64,000 bases of DNA from Marinobacterium_D sp050908845 (GCF_050908845.1 NZ_CP194171.1:2728001-2792000); one strand, 5' to 3'; positions 1-9,552 are shown, counted from the stretch's first letter. A program made the numbers and translations. The notes: generated by a model not told the origin, from the letters alone.

Positions 1-556
1 TCATCGGTGCAGCGGTCAGGGAGTAACCTTCCTGATAGTCAGCGACGGTTTTCTTCCAGACGGTTTTACCGGTGTCCTTGTTCAGTGCCACCAGCTTGGC
101 ATCCAGGGTACCGAAGATCACCAGGTCGCCATACAACGCGACACCACGGTTGATGACGTCACAGCACGGCATGATGCCGTCCGGCAGACGCGCGTTGTAT
201 TCCCAGAGCTCTTCGCCGGTTTTGACATCGACTGCGAACACCCGAGAATAGGAACCGGTGACGTACATGACGCCATCCTTGACCAGCGGCTGAGATTCCT
301 GGCCACGCTGTTTTTCACCACCGAAGGAGAAGGACCATACCGGGCGCAGCTCCTGGACGTTATCGGAATTCAGTTTGGTCAGAGGGCTGAAGCGCTGCCC
401 CTGAACACCCAGTCCGTTGGTAACCACATCTTCCGTGGTCATCTGGTCGTTCAAAATATCTTCGTCGGTTACACCGGCCTGTGCAACGCTGGCCGTAGAC
501 ATCGCTGCAACCAGGGCAGTAACTGCAAAGCCTGTACTGAGCCCGATTCGTTTCAT
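1..556 (-). CDS. exaA: PQQ-dependent alcohol dehydrogenase (ExaA/PedE type), N-terminal part
   Basis: Periplasmic quinoprotein that oxidises alcohols and passes electrons to a cytochrome c. Only the first 185 codons are present; the gene continues past the left edge. Seen: a signal peptide ending near SVAQA, a quinoprotein propeller start (KLNSDNVQELRPVWSFSFGG), and the adjacent-cysteine pair in DGIMPCCDVINRG, whose vicinal disulfide lies against PQQ in this family. The match to Pseudomonas ExaA/PedE around that pair and the following FGTLDAKLVALNKDTG is close. The metal-site residues that separate calcium from lanthanide enzymes lie beyond the window. The gene follows an ABC transporter operon on the same strand after a 96-bp gap. 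ATG at 554-556 is preceded by an AAGGAG-like site. Confidence 0.93.
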   Translation of the reverse strand, partial: MKRIGLSTGFAVTALVAAMSTASVAQAGVTDEDILNDQMTTEDVVTNGLGVQGQRFSPLTKLNSDNVQELRPVWSFSFGGEKQRGQESQPLVKDGVMYVTGSYSRVFAVDVKTGEELWEYNARLPDGIMPCCDVINRGVALYGDLVIFGTLDAKLVALNKDTGKTVWKKTVADYQEGYSLTAAPM

Positions 557-652
557 TGTCTTCTCCTTGCGGAATAATTCTTATTGGATTCGGGTGTTTC
601 CCGTACAACCGGGATTTCGTCCCGATTCTGAATCTATTTTTGTTGGCGGCTG

Positions 653-1291
653 TTAAACCAACAATTGACCAGCCGAAGCACTTTTCTCCTCACTTGGTAG
701 TAATACCTGCCCCGATTGGGGGTCAATTTGATGGACCCGGGCACCGATACGCGCTGCATCAGCTAGATCGTGAGAGACCATCACCAGCGCCATGCGCGGT
801 CGCCGCTCTAGCAGCCGATGTACCAGGCCGAGCATCCGCTCCGCCGTGGCCGGGTCCAGGGAAACCAGAGGTTCATCCAGCAGCAACAGGTCCGGCTCCA
901 GTGCCAGCGCCCGGGCCAGGGCTACACGGCGGGCCATACCCAACGAGAGTTCACGGGGATAGCGGTTGGCTGCATCGAGCAGCCCCACCTCATCAAGCAG
1001 ATCCAGGACAAGGGAGCGATCGGCACAGACCAATCGCAGGTTTTCCATCACCGTGCGCCAGGGCAACAGACGCGGTTCCTGAAACATGTAGGCGATGCCG
1101 GGCTCGGGATCCGCGAGCCGACGCTGGCCGCTAAACGCCCTATCCAGCCCGCCAATGATATTCAGCAGCGTTGTCTTACCAGAGCCGGAGGGGCCAACCA
1201 GGGCCAGGCGGTCGCCCGGCGAGATAGTCAGATGGATATCGCACAGTAGCGTCGCGTCGTAGCTTTTGCGTTCCAGTGCAATTTCAAGCAT
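653..1291 (-). CDS. ABC transporter ATP-binding protein, nitrate/taurine type
   Basis: ATPase subunit of the importer encoded with the two genes upstream of it. Seen in 212 residues: Walker A GPSGSGKTT near residue 33, Q-loop FQEP, a signature LSLGM that departs from LSGGQ, Walker B LLLLDEP near 137, and the switch histidine in SHD. I start it at the ATG at 1289-1291, which overlaps the permease stop by 8 bp, instead of at a start 30 bp further upstream inside the permease gene. The family resembles SsuB/TauB/NrtD. Its place between a PQQ alcohol dehydrogenase and pedF/mxaJ-like genes suggests a role in alcohol oxidation; the substrate is not known. Confidence 0.9.
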   Translation of the reverse strand: MLEIALERKSYDATLLCDIHLTISPGDRLALVGPSGSGKTTLLNIIGGLDRAFSGQRRLADPEPGIAYMFQEPRLLPWRTVMENLRLVCADRSLVLDLLDEVGLLDAANRYPRELSLGMARRVALARALALEPDLLLLDEPLVSLDPATAERMLGLVHRLLERRPRMALVMVSHDLADAARIGARVHQIDPQSGQVLLPSEEKSASAGQLLV

Positions 1292-2042
1292 TTTGAAGCC
1301 CCCCCTGCCAACGCCGGGCACGCCGCTCCACCGGCTGCAACAGGCCCCACTCGATCAGCTGAACAACAGCGATAAAGCTGAAGCTGTATGCCAGGATCGT
1401 CGTCACATCAAACAACTGAAACGCCAGGTGCAGCTGGAATCCGATACCATCCGAGCGACCCAGCAGCTCGACAACCAGCACGATTTTCCAGATCAGCGCC
1501 AGCCCTGTGCGCATCGACGCCATCAGGTAGGGAAAGAGTTGCGGCAACCAGAGGTCTTTCACCTTCTGCCATCGACTGAAGCGGCAAAGCTCGGCCATCT
1601 CTTCCAGCTCCGGATCGAGACTGCGAGCCCCCTCGCGAAGCGTTGCCGCCACGTTCGGCACCTTGTTGATGATGACCGCCAAAACCGCGGCGGCCTCCAC
1701 CAGCCCCATCCAGACATACAGCAGAATGATCACGACCAGTGCCGGGAGATTCAGCATCAACACCAGCAGCGGGTCGAGCAACCGGTTGGCAAGGAGGGAT
1801 CGCCCCATCACCCAGCCAAGCAGAGTGCCAAGCACCATGGCAACAGCAAAGGCGATAGCCACGCGACTGAGCGTGACGAGCAGATGGTGCTGCAGCGCAC
1901 CGCTCTGCCATTCATCGAGTATGCTGTGCATCACCGCCAGCGGCCCCGGTAGCAGCGGATCTGCGATCAGTGTGGCAACAAGCTGCCAGAGCAGCAGCAA
2001 GGTGCCGGTCACCAGCAGGTAGTCACGCAGGCGACTGTTCAT
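1284..2042 (-). CDS. ABC transporter permease, nitrate/taurine type
   Basis: Inner-membrane permease of 252 residues in the SsuC/TauC/NrtB family (BPD_transp_1 fold). Seen: about six hydrophobic segments, the first near residues 8-27, and an EAA-type loop (EEMAELCRFSRWQKVKDLWLP) that contacts the ATPase. It is joined to its neighbours: its ATG shares one base with the TGA of the binding protein gene (TGATG at 2042), and its stop overlaps the ATPase start by 8 bp. The three genes are therefore translationally coupled. Confidence 0.9.
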   Translation of the reverse strand: MNSRLRDYLLVTGTLLLLWQLVATLIADPLLPGPLAVMHSILDEWQSGALQHHLLVTLSRVAIAFAVAMVLGTLLGWVMGRSLLANRLLDPLLVLMLNLPALVVIILLYVWMGLVEAAAVLAVIINKVPNVAATLREGARSLDPELEEMAELCRFSRWQKVKDLWLPQLFPYLMASMRTGLALIWKIVLVVELLGRSDGIGFQLHLAFQLFDVTTILAYSFSFIAVVQLIEWGLLQPVERRARRWQGGLQNA

Positions 2043-2995
2043 CAGCCAGCCACACCGCTGAACAGGTCGACAGGCAACGCCTGCTCCTGACTTCTGAGCA
2101 GCGGCCAGGCACGTTTGGCCGACTCCTGCATCGACTCACTGATCCCTGGCTCCGGCTCGCCAAGACGGTAGTTCTGCTTCAGCGCGTTGAACACAGCGTC
2201 GACATCGGCACGCATCAACGGTCGGATCGGCTCCCAGGGCTGATCCTCACGAAGATCCTGCTTTGCCTCGGAGATGGAGCGGGCAAATGCATCTGCAAGC
2301 TGCAGGTTTTCAGTTATCCAAGACCGGTTGGCAAGATAGCCCAGCATCGGCAGCCGGGCGTCGAGTCCAAGCATCTCGCTGATAGCGGCTGCGCTGATCG
2401 CGGGTTTAAAGTCGCCAGTCGCCTCGAGGCGGGCGGCGAAATGCCAGAAAGTGAGCAGTGCATCCAGCCGTCCTGCCTGTAGCTCCCTGTTCAGCAGAGG
2501 TGGCGCACCATAACTGATCTCAGCCTGGGAAGAGAGGTCTATACCCAGCGTCGCCGCAGCGGCCTGCAGCAACTTCCAGCTTTTGCCCTGGGGCCCACCG
2601 GCTACACCGATCCGTTTGCCTTTCAGGTCCTCAAGTCCTGCAATATCGCTCCCTGTTGGCACCATCATCTCGCCTATCCGGCTGGAGAACGGAATAAACC
2701 TGAGCGGAGCGCCCTGCAGCGTCCGCTCCGCGGCCCAGACCCAGTCGGCGACAATCCAGTCCACATTACCGGCCGTCAACGCGAGTCGTCCTGCCGAGCT
2801 GTTGGCCAGCGGCATCAGTTCCAGGCGGTATCCATGTTTCCGATCGATACCTGCGTTCTGGATATGCGCCAGCTCCCAGTGGGCGGTGCCGAACTGCAAC
2901 ATGCCCACTTTCACACGTGGGAGCGCCTCATCGGCGTAAAGCACGGCGGGAAAATAGAGGACGACGAGAATAAGGATACGGAACAGTGTGGGCAT
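2042..2995 (-). CDS. ABC transporter substrate-binding protein (NMT1/SsuA-like)
   Basis: Periplasmic binding protein of 317 residues with a signal peptide ending near VLYADEA. The body has the two-lobed NMT1/ThiY/SsuA pattern: an early VGMLQFGTAHWELAHIQ stretch, a hinge segment DLKGKRIGVAGGPQGKSWKLL near residue 125, and a C-terminal helical part. Unlike many homologues it carries no clear sulfonate-specific motif that I can name. It is first in the three-gene importer operon, which a terminator at 3114-3136 separates from the upstream mxaJ-like gene. Ligand unknown; the location points to something tied to alcohol oxidation, such as a product or cofactor component (inference). Confidence 0.85.
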   Translation of the reverse strand: MPTLFRILILVVLYFPAVLYADEALPRVKVGMLQFGTAHWELAHIQNAGIDRKHGYRLELMPLANSSAGRLALTAGNVDWIVADWVWAAERTLQGAPLRFIPFSSRIGEMMVPTGSDIAGLEDLKGKRIGVAGGPQGKSWKLLQAAAATLGIDLSSQAEISYGAPPLLNRELQAGRLDALLTFWHFAARLEATGDFKPAISAAAISEMLGLDARLPMLGYLANRSWITENLQLADAFARSISEAKQDLREDQPWEPIRPLMRADVDAVFNALKQNYRLGEPEPGISESMQESAKRAWPLLRSQEQALPVDLFSGVAG

Positions 2996-3113
2996 GGGGT
3001 GTAGCTCTTATTGGTCTTATTAATGACCTTCCACGCTAATCCGATCTACTGTGCCGCCCCATACTACTTTCGACCCTGTTTAGGCGGTAGCTGGAGGGCA
3101 TTTGGTCGTACAT

Positions 3114-3136
3114 AAAAAAGCCCGGACCAGCCGGGC
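3114..3136 (-). terminator. Rho-independent terminator after the mxaJ-like gene
   Basis: On the minus strand GCCCGG pairs with CCGGGC (3131-3136 with 3120-3125) around a 5-base loop, followed at once by six T residues. It lies 40 bp past the stop at 3176 and should end the pedF-mxaJ transcript before the ABC operon. Confidence 0.85.
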
Positions 3137-3175
3137 GCCGCAAATAAACGACAAGAACAACAACGACGAGGGTCG

Positions 3176-4105
3176 TCAGGGAGTGGTAATGTACAAACTC
3201 GGGCTTTCGTAAGTCACACCGTATTGGGCGAACAGCTCTTCCATACTGCCATCACGGATCATGCGGTCGAACAGGCTCTCCACCGCGTAACCCAGGTCTC
3301 GATCTGCCTCACCGACGGCAATACCTATATCCCAGACCTGCTTTCCCATGGCCGGAAAGCCGTTTTCCGCCAGACGGTATCGGGAGCTGTTTTCACGCTT
3401 CAGGAGCCAGTCGATTTCGCTTCTCATGCCCATCACAGCCGACACTTCGCCCTCTTTCATTGCCTTAAAGGCAACCCGGGGATTGGTGTAATGATGGGTT
3501 TTATCGCGCATCCTCCCCTGCATTGCGGAGGTCAGGTAAAAAGCCGGCAGGCTGTCCACTTCCACACCGATGGGGTGGTACTGGAATTTCGCCAGCGTGC
3601 GAACGGAATCAAGCTTTTCGCTGTCGTAGGTCAGTTGCCAACGCTCCTGATGATAGGGAGACATCATCACTACAAGGTCATTGATGATCAGTCCCATCGA
3701 ATCGCGCTTGTAGGCGTAATCTCGGTCGTAAGGAACCCGCATCATGACGTCAGCAACGTTTTTCATCGCCAGCGGATTATTCTCGTCTTTATCCAGGTAA
3801 TGCCCTTTCCAGACGTTATTGCGCAGATCGTCGTCCAGGGTTTCATCAGGCGTCATCCAGTGCAGGCGCATCTCGACACCGAGTTCATCGGCGATCTCTT
3901 TACCCAGATCTACGTCGATACCTGCTGGTTCACCGTCCCGCTCGAAGGAATAAGGTGGGAAATCCCGGTAAACCCCGATGCGGACAAAACCCGAGTCGAC
4001 CACGTCATCATAGATTCGGGCCTGGGCCTGCTCGCTGCCTGCCAGAAGGCAGGCAGGCAGGAGCCAGGAGGCCACAAAACTGGAGAGCTTACTGCATTTC
4101 ATCAT
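3176..4105 (-). CDS. Quinoprotein dehydrogenase-associated substrate-binding protein (MxaJ-like)
   Basis: Periplasmic protein of 309 residues in the solute-binding family 3 group found next to PQQ alcohol dehydrogenases (MxaJ, XoxJ and relatives). Seen: signal peptide (hydrophobic to about residue 27, ending near EQAQA), then VRIGVYRDFPPYSFERDGEPAGIDV, the usual start of the family, and FPAMGKQVWDIGIAVGEADRD near residue 245. In methylotrophs these proteins are thought to help assemble or activate the dehydrogenase rather than import a solute. Its start overlaps the last 17 bp of pedF, so the two are coupled. The other candidate role is binding of a small ligand for a transporter. Confidence 0.88.
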   Translation of the reverse strand: MMKCSKLSSFVASWLLPACLLAGSEQAQARIYDDVVDSGFVRIGVYRDFPPYSFERDGEPAGIDVDLGKEIADELGVEMRLHWMTPDETLDDDLRNNVWKGHYLDKDENNPLAMKNVADVMMRVPYDRDYAYKRDSMGLIINDLVVMMSPYHQERWQLTYDSEKLDSVRTLAKFQYHPIGVEVDSLPAFYLTSAMQGRMRDKTHHYTNPRVAFKAMKEGEVSAVMGMRSEIDWLLKRENSSRYRLAENGFPAMGKQVWDIGIAVGEADRDLGYAVESLFDRMIRDGSMEELFAQYGVTYESPSLYITTP

Positions 4106-4532
4106 GCCGCACGTCCAGGTAGCTCTTGATCGCCCAGAGTGCTTCCTGACTCAGGTAATCGGCCATCTTGGGCATGTAGACCTTGCCATCTCGGACTGCA
4201 CCGTTAATGACACGGTATTTGTACCAGTCGTCGCCGTCGAAGTCCGGCGCGAGCAGGCGCAGGTCTGGCGCGATACCACCGGAGATAGCCTCCAGGCCAT
4301 GACAACGTGCACAGTTCTGGTTATAGGCTGATGAACCGATCTCGACAGCGCGCTCAAAAGCGTCAGTATCGCGATAAGGGTTGGTATCGGGCCACTCTTC
4401 ACCCAGAGCCGGCAGCCCCTCGGTATTCACACCCTGAGGTGTTACGTCACCGTGGGCCATCGCCAGAGAAGTACCACCCAGCGCAAACAGCGCAGACAGT
4501 GTCAGTGCAGGAATAGAACGTCGCTTAGCCAT
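4089..4532 (-). CDS. pedF: Cytochrome c550 PedF
   Basis: Soluble periplasmic c-type cytochrome of 147 residues that accepts electrons from the PQQ alcohol dehydrogenase. Seen: signal peptide ending near SLAMA, one haem site CARCH near residue 78, and a downstream YMPKMADYL that offers the distal methionine. The stretch between signal and haem (DVTPQGVNTEGLPALGEEWP) is typical of the PedF family of Pseudomonas ethanol and phenylethanol oxidation clusters. First gene of a two-gene unit with the mxaJ-like gene. Confidence 0.92.
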   Translation of the reverse strand: MAKRRSIPALTLSALFALGGTSLAMAHGDVTPQGVNTEGLPALGEEWPDTNPYRDTDAFERAVEIGSSAYNQNCARCHGLEAISGGIAPDLRLLAPDFDGDDWYKYRVINGAVRDGKVYMPKMADYLSQEALWAIKSYLDVRHDEMQ

Positions 4533-4793
4533 GATTTATCACCCATTTTTGTTATAAGACGGCAGGTGTTTCGAGGTTGGGTACACACGAGAACACAATC
4601 TTGGCAATCATAATGGCCGATCTCACGCGCTCCTTGGATTGCACCTTGGCAGGTTTGGGCAGGGTCTTTAGTAGTAGTTCTGGCTGGTAAATAGCCATTA
4701 ACCGGGCTGGCGCGGCCAGAAATAACGGAGCGAAAGGATGGACTGTATGGCTTCAATGCCGGTAAAAGAAACATCGACTCTGAGTTCGAGATA

Positions 4794-4823
4794 GCGTTTT
4801 CCGCCTATTCTGCGGTTAAACGC
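4794..4823 (-). terminator. Stem-loop just past mprF
   Basis: GCGTTTTCCGC (4794-4804) pairs with GCGGTTAAACGC (4812-4823) with one bulge, immediately after the mprF stop. No T run follows on the minus strand, so termination is uncertain. Confidence 0.45.
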
Positions 4824-4824
4824 G

Positions 4825-7461
4825 CTACCTCCTAAACATGCCCGAGAATCCCCCGCTTGTCAGCGCACCGATGTCCGCGAAAGCCAGATAGGGACTCACG
4901 CCTCGACGGTCTATCGCGAGGTATCTCGGCTCCCACACCGGGTCAAATTTTTCCTTGAACCGCCTCAGCCCTTCGAAGTTGTAGAAACGTTTACCACGTT
5001 TGTAAATAAGCGCGCCAAAGCGGTCCCATAGCGGTGCGGATGCTCTTTCCATCAAACCGGAAAGTGGCGCCATGCCCAGACTGAACCACTCGTACCCTTG
5101 CGCTTTTAACGCCAGCATAAGCTCGATAAACAGGTAATCCATGGTACTGCTATCCGCGCTGTTTCGATGGCGCATCAAATCAATGGTCGCGGTATGGTGA
5201 GTGGCGGTAACAAGGACGTTGGCAAAGGCACTGAGTTGGCCATTTTCGCGCACGACAGCCAGGAAGCAACGGTTAAGATAGGCTCTATCGAAGAATCCCA
5301 GCGAAAAACCTTTTTCGCGTACCCCCTTATCGATAAGCCACTCATCTGAAATCGCCTGTAACTCATCCAGCAGCGCTTCTGTATAGGGTGGCGATAACAG
5401 CTCAAAGCTCAAACCCGCCCTTTTCGCGCGATTATCGGCCTGGCGCAGCTTTGCCCTGCGGCTCCCCTCGAGCGAAAAAGCGGGCAGTTCAACCAGCGCC
5501 TCCTCCCCCAGCTTTAACAGCGTGAAATTGGCATCGATATAATGATGGATATTCGCTTTATGGACCTGATAGAAAGTCGCATGGCCCTGATCTCGTGACG
5601 CCTGGGCCTTGAAATCCCAAATCAGATCAACAACATCCTGTTCATCTCTACCAACAGGGTCGCCCATTGAGACCCAATTTTTTCCATGTACGCCGAACAT
5701 GACAAAGGCGTCACTGTTTTCGGAGAACAACAAAGCCTTATCCCGGGTGAGGGCAAAATTTGCGTCAGGGTTATCCTGAGCGTTAATAACACTGAGCGCT
5801 TTTTCCAGATCGGCCTCAGAGGGCGGCAAAGGCCGGTAGCGAGGTGCCCGGATAGCAACAAACAGAAAAATCAACGTGAAGGTTGTGGCGGCAATCACCG
5901 CCGTACGCATTCCCCTGGGTGCCTGCTCGGTAATGGCAAACTGCCACCACAACTCATGCTGATAAGCTGTCTGCTTAAAAGAAAATAACAGCAGGCCAGC
6001 AAAGCAGCCCATGGCAGCAAGGGTCAGTAGCAGCCAGCGGAGATCATTTAATTCGGATACCAGACGGGAGCGACGGAAAAACTGATCACGTGAGACAAAG
6101 ATCAAAGCCAACCCCAGGATCATGATAACCGCCCGATCATAGTCCAGGGTTTGGATTAACGAGATCAGGGCGCCGACGGAAAGCAAACCGGCCGCCAGCC
6201 ACAGCGCGATACGTATGCGCTGCCATAAACCATAGGAAACGACGATCAACATCGCCCCCAACAGACCGCCAAAGCCGTGGGATAATTCGACGACACCCAG
6301 GGGGAACAGATCCTCCAGAAGTTTCAGGGTTAGCGGCGAGGCTGGAATAGAACTGCCGAGTAACAGCAGAGCGCCGGCGATAAAAGTGATCCCGCTGAGG
6401 GCAAAAGGAGCGGCAACCGAAATCACGCCTTTTGTGATCCGTGCTGTTTCGCCGAGGGCACCGGATAAGCCCCCTGCCCGTCGACGAAACAACAGGAAGG
6501 TTTCACCCAGAATCAGCAGTAAAATGCCCAATAGAAATGGCGCAAGGTAATAGATGATTCGATAGGCGAATAATCCAGCCGTCGCCTGTTCAAGCGGCAT
6601 GAACGGGGCCAGGGCATTCAGCATAACCGCTTCAAAAACGCCCACTCCGCCCGGAACATGGCTTATCACGCCGATGACCAGAGCAACTGCAAAAATGGCC
6701 AGAAATCCCGGGAGGCCAAGCGCACTGTCTGGCAACAGTAGAAAGAGCGTCGTGCCCGCAAGCCCGATATCGAGGACAGAAAACCCCACCTGCCCCGTCA
6801 GGATAGAAGTTTCCGGCAACCTGAACGCCTGACCACGCCAAGTCAGGACGCCTTTATGTTGGCTGCGTAAAATCAGGGTGATGACGAACACGCACAGCAA
6901 CAATCCCCCGCCCCAGCGCACCCAGCCCGGAGCCAGTCCGACATAATGCGCAAACAGCTCCGGCTGCAAAACCAGCGCTGTCCCGCCCACCAGTACTTCG
7001 CCGATGCCAAATCCCAGGGTACAGAAAGCGGTGATCAACGCGACCTGCTTACCACTCAAGCCGACTTTCGAATAGATACGGTAACGCACGGCGCCGCCGG
7101 ACAACCAGCTGACTCCGATCGTGTTCGACAGCGCATAACCGATAAACGAGGTAAACGCGATCAGAGGCAGTGGCAGATGGCGCTTGATATAACGCAGGGC
7201 GGACCAGTCATACCCGATCAGCGCAAGATAGCCGCCAGCGGTACAAAGTGCTGCGAGGCCAATTTGACGCCATGACAGGGAGCGCAGCTCAAGACGAACC
7301 TGATGAACATCAATCTGGTGTAGCGTGCGAAACAGGATCACCAGACCTGCCACAAACAGACAGAAGACTACCAGTGCGGAGGCATGGTGACGCAGCCATC
7401 CGATCGCTGTACGCGGGGGTTCACTGGCAGCTTCCAACGGGCGCGTGTCTGTCGGGTCCAC
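4825..7461 (-). CDS. mprF: Bifunctional aminoacyl-phosphatidylglycerol synthase/flippase (MprF type)
   Basis: Inner-membrane enzyme that transfers an amino acid from aminoacyl-tRNA to phosphatidylglycerol and flips the product outward, lowering surface negative charge. Seen: an N-terminal flippase part with many membrane segments (about residues 30-540, including SFIGYALSNTIGVSWLSGGAVRYR and VPGGVGVFEAVML) and a C-terminal cytosolic DUF2156/GNAT-like synthase part (from about 560, with GVHGKNWVSMGDPVGR and FSLGMAPLSGL). At about 880 residues it matches the P. aeruginosa alanyl-PG synthase closely; lysine or alanine specificity cannot be read by eye. I prefer GTG at 7459-7461 because GGAG sits 6 bases upstream; a GTG at 7471-7473 is the alternative. 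No ATG is available. Confidence 0.9.
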   Translation of the reverse strand: MDPTDTRPLEAASEPPRTAIGWLRHHASALVVFCLFVAGLVILFRTLHQIDVHQVRLELRSLSWRQIGLAALCTAGGYLALIGYDWSALRYIKRHLPLPLIAFTSFIGYALSNTIGVSWLSGGAVRYRIYSKVGLSGKQVALITAFCTLGFGIGEVLVGGTALVLQPELFAHYVGLAPGWVRWGGGLLLCVFVITLILRSQHKGVLTWRGQAFRLPETSILTGQVGFSVLDIGLAGTTLFLLLPDSALGLPGFLAIFAVALVIGVISHVPGGVGVFEAVMLNALAPFMPLEQATAGLFAYRIIYYLAPFLLGILLLILGETFLLFRRRAGGLSGALGETARITKGVISVAAPFALSGITFIAGALLLLGSSIPASPLTLKLLEDLFPLGVVELSHGFGGLLGAMLIVVSYGLWQRIRIALWLAAGLLSVGALISLIQTLDYDRAVIMILGLALIFVSRDQFFRRSRLVSELNDLRWLLLTLAAMGCFAGLLLFSFKQTAYQHELWWQFAITEQAPRGMRTAVIAATTFTLIFLFVAIRAPRYRPLPPSEADLEKALSVINAQDNPDANFALTRDKALLFSENSDAFVMFGVHGKNWVSMGDPVGRDEQDVVDLIWDFKAQASRDQGHATFYQVHKANIHHYIDANFTLLKLGEEALVELPAFSLEGSRRAKLRQADNRAKRAGLSFELLSPPYTEALLDELQAISDEWLIDKGVREKGFSLGFFDRAYLNRCFLAVVRENGQLSAFANVLVTATHHTATIDLMRHRNSADSSTMDYLFIELMLALKAQGYEWFSLGMAPLSGLMERASAPLWDRFGALIYKRGKRFYNFEGLRRFKEKFDPVWEPRYLAIDRRGVSPYLAFADIGALTSGGFSGMFRR

Positions 7462-7639
7462 GGATATCTCCACTGAAGTTCGGGGCAGAGCCCGCCTGTG
7501 CTCCTTTCATCAGTCTTGCACCGAACTCCACCATTTGCTCAGTGGTAAGCGATAACCGACTTAAAAGACGAGTATCGAGAGATGCTACTCTGCCCCAGTT
7601 TCAGCCCCCCAATTTTCCCGATTTACAACGCCGTGCTGC

Positions 7640-8488
7640 TTATTCCGATATGTTCAAATAGCGTTTTATTGAACTGTCGAAGCGTTCCTGTTCGGTGTAT
7701 TTGCCGATCAGTTCCTTGTACTTAATCGCCTCAGTGGCAGCAGGTTTGCCGGCCAGCGCCGTCAGCGCCTGATAAGTGGCAACAATTGATGACTCAAAAG
7801 GCGTATGACCGCTCAACAGAAGCTTCACGTTACAGCGCTGATAGATCTCATCGGTAAGCGTATGCTTCTTACCGTAAGTGATGAGCATCTTCGGCTTATC
7901 GCTGGCCTTGGAGATGATCTCCAGTTGCTCGGGATCGGTAACACCCGCCAGGCAGATGCCATCAACGCCCGCTTCCGAGAACTGGAACACCCTTTCAGCT
8001 ACCGCCTCGATCTCCTCACCGGCAACTACCTGGGTCCTGGCGAGAATGCCAAAACTGTCCGAGCTTCTGGCATCGAGTGCAGCGGCCAGTTTATCGAGCT
8101 GCTCCTGGGTTGAAATCAGCTTGGTTTTTGATTGCCCATAGGATATCGGTAACTTCGTATCCTCGATGGTGACAGCGCTGGCACCCGCCATCTCCAGCTC
8201 CACGATCGTGCGCATGGTATTGAGGGCATTACCGTAGCCCGCATCACCGTCGACAATGATCTTCAGGCTGGAAGACTGACTGGTACGTTTCACCAGATCG
8301 CAGAGTTCGGTGGACGTGAGCAGCATCAGATCGGGCGTGCCCAACATGCTCAGCGAAGCGACTGATCCACCTACCATCCCGTAGTTGAATCCCAGGTCCA
8401 CGGCCATCCTGGCGGCGATAGGACAATGCACAGACGCCAGTACTTCGTACCCGTCTGTCTCGTTGATGGAGTTATAGAATGATGACAT
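7640..8488 (-). CDS. Isocitrate lyase/PEP mutase superfamily protein, oxaloacetate decarboxylase-like
   Basis: Cytosolic TIM-barrel enzyme. The sequence tracks the Pseudomonas PA4872 oxaloacetate decarboxylase: ARMAVDLGFNYGMVGGSVAS near residue 30, VDGDAGYGNALNTMRTIVELE near 85 (metal-site acid residues of the superfamily), TIEDTKLP near 115, LARTQ near 150 and a late LLLSGHTPFESS. It lacks the KKCGH catalytic loop of isocitrate lyase, so it should not make succinate and glyoxylate. I start at the ATG at 8486-8488; a GTG 12 bp upstream is possible, and neither has a strong ribosome site. It stands alone between mprF and the FKBP gene. Confidence 0.82.
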   Translation of the reverse strand: MSSFYNSINETDGYEVLASVHCPIAARMAVDLGFNYGMVGGSVASLSMLGTPDLMLLTSTELCDLVKRTSQSSSLKIIVDGDAGYGNALNTMRTIVELEMAGASAVTIEDTKLPISYGQSKTKLISTQEQLDKLAAALDARSSDSFGILARTQVVAGEEIEAVAERVFQFSEAGVDGICLAGVTDPEQLEIISKASDKPKMLITYGKKHTLTDEIYQRCNVKLLLSGHTPFESSIVATYQALTALAGKPAATEAIKYKELIGKYTEQERFDSSIKRYLNISE

Positions 8489-8566
8489 AGGAAAGCCCAC
8501 TTCTGAGTCGGTTATTTACGAAAACTCTATACAACATGCTAGCCGGTTCTTCTGACACAAGAATGA

Positions 8567-8602
8567 AAAAACGTCACCTGCTGGTCATAAGGCGGCGTTT
8601 TT
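8567..8602 (-). terminator. Probable terminator of the FKBP gene
   Basis: AAAAACGTCACC and GGCGGCGTTTTT form a stem with one wobble and one mismatch. On the minus strand it ends in a T run. It lies about 150 bp past the FKBP stop. Confidence 0.6.
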
Positions 8603-8749
8603 CGTTACCAGTGCCTTAGAAACAGCCTAAGGTTCCGGAGGAAATGGCGGCAAACGCTGAGGCTGGCACTTCTCTCAGCACACTCCCGTGATCAAAGACG
8701 GTTAATGGTTGCTCGGAACCCGATGCTCCCATCCGGTTTCCGGTGCAGT

Positions 8750-9109
8750 TTATTCCCGGTTCAGCGCTTCCAGCAGTTCAATTTCAAATATCAGGTTGGA
8801 GTTTGGCGGAATCTTGTCACCAAAGCCGCGCTCGCCATAGCCCATGTCAGCAGGCACCAGCAGTTTCCGTTTACCACCCACCTTCATGCCTTTAAGGCCC
8901 TCTACCCAGGCGGCGATAACTTTCTTGCGGCTGAGTACGGTCTGAAACGGCTGGCCACTATCATAGGAAGAATCAAACTCGGTTCCATCCTCAAGGTAGC
9001 CGCGATAATGCGCAGTGATCAGGGCGCCGCCCTTTTTCACTTCGGTACCCGTGCCTTCAACCAGATCTTCAACCACCAGTTGCTCAAATTCAGGCATGGC
9101 TTTTCCCAT
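8750..9109 (-). CDS. FKBP-type peptidyl-prolyl cis-trans isomerase
   Basis: Cytosolic proline isomerase of 119 residues: a single FKBP domain without a signal peptide or dimerisation arm. Seen: VKKGGALITAHYRGYLEDG, FDSSYDSGQPFQTVL, VIAAWVEGLKGMKVGGKRKLLVPADMGYG and IPPNSNLIFEIELLEAL, the usual order of active-site segments (Tyr, Phe/Asp, Trp, Tyr). The ATG at 9107-9109 has AAGGA nine bases upstream; a TTG at 9118 and ATG at 9097 are less likely. Single gene with its own probable terminator. Confidence 0.92.
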   Translation of the reverse strand: MGKAMPEFEQLVVEDLVEGTGTEVKKGGALITAHYRGYLEDGTEFDSSYDSGQPFQTVLSRKKVIAAWVEGLKGMKVGGKRKLLVPADMGYGERGFGDKIPPNSNLIFEIELLEALNRE

Positions 9110-9552
9110 GAATATCAATCCTTACCACATTAACATATTAAATAACGCCGGGTTGTGCGTAGCAATGAACATTTTTCCCTGGTGTGGAACTCTTGACCCG
9201 TTAACACTAAAAATTGCTTTTCTGTCTATTCCAAGTCGGCTGCCCGGCGCAAATTTCTGATCCGTAACTGATAAATAATGGCCGGCCTTGCTCCTCGATG
9301 TGTGTGTAAACCTCTTCACGAGCCTCCATCAGGATCCCAAGCCCCTTGGTTAAATTCAATAATAACAACAGGTTATATCAAACATCCAGGTAAGGTTGAA
9401 CTAAAAGTACGCATCGATGCTCCAACATGCAGTCAAGGGTCTAGACTGAGATGCTACCGATAGACTTGCCCTCGAAGAAGCATTCTTAAAGTAAGTTGGT
9501 AGCTTCATCCTCCTTAACGTCGTCACCCTTATGCAACAGAGGAAACGCTAGG
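9110..9552. other. Intergenic region between the FKBP gene and a small unknown gene
   Basis: About 440 bp without a supported gene. Short open frames here lack ribosome sites and family-like sequence. It must hold the promoters of both divergent neighbours, but I see no clear operator or RNA. Confidence 0.6.

Noticed and set aside
4502..4774. Small protein gene upstream of pedF
   Set aside because: The frame overlaps the pedF start, has no ribosome site and does not resemble a protein.
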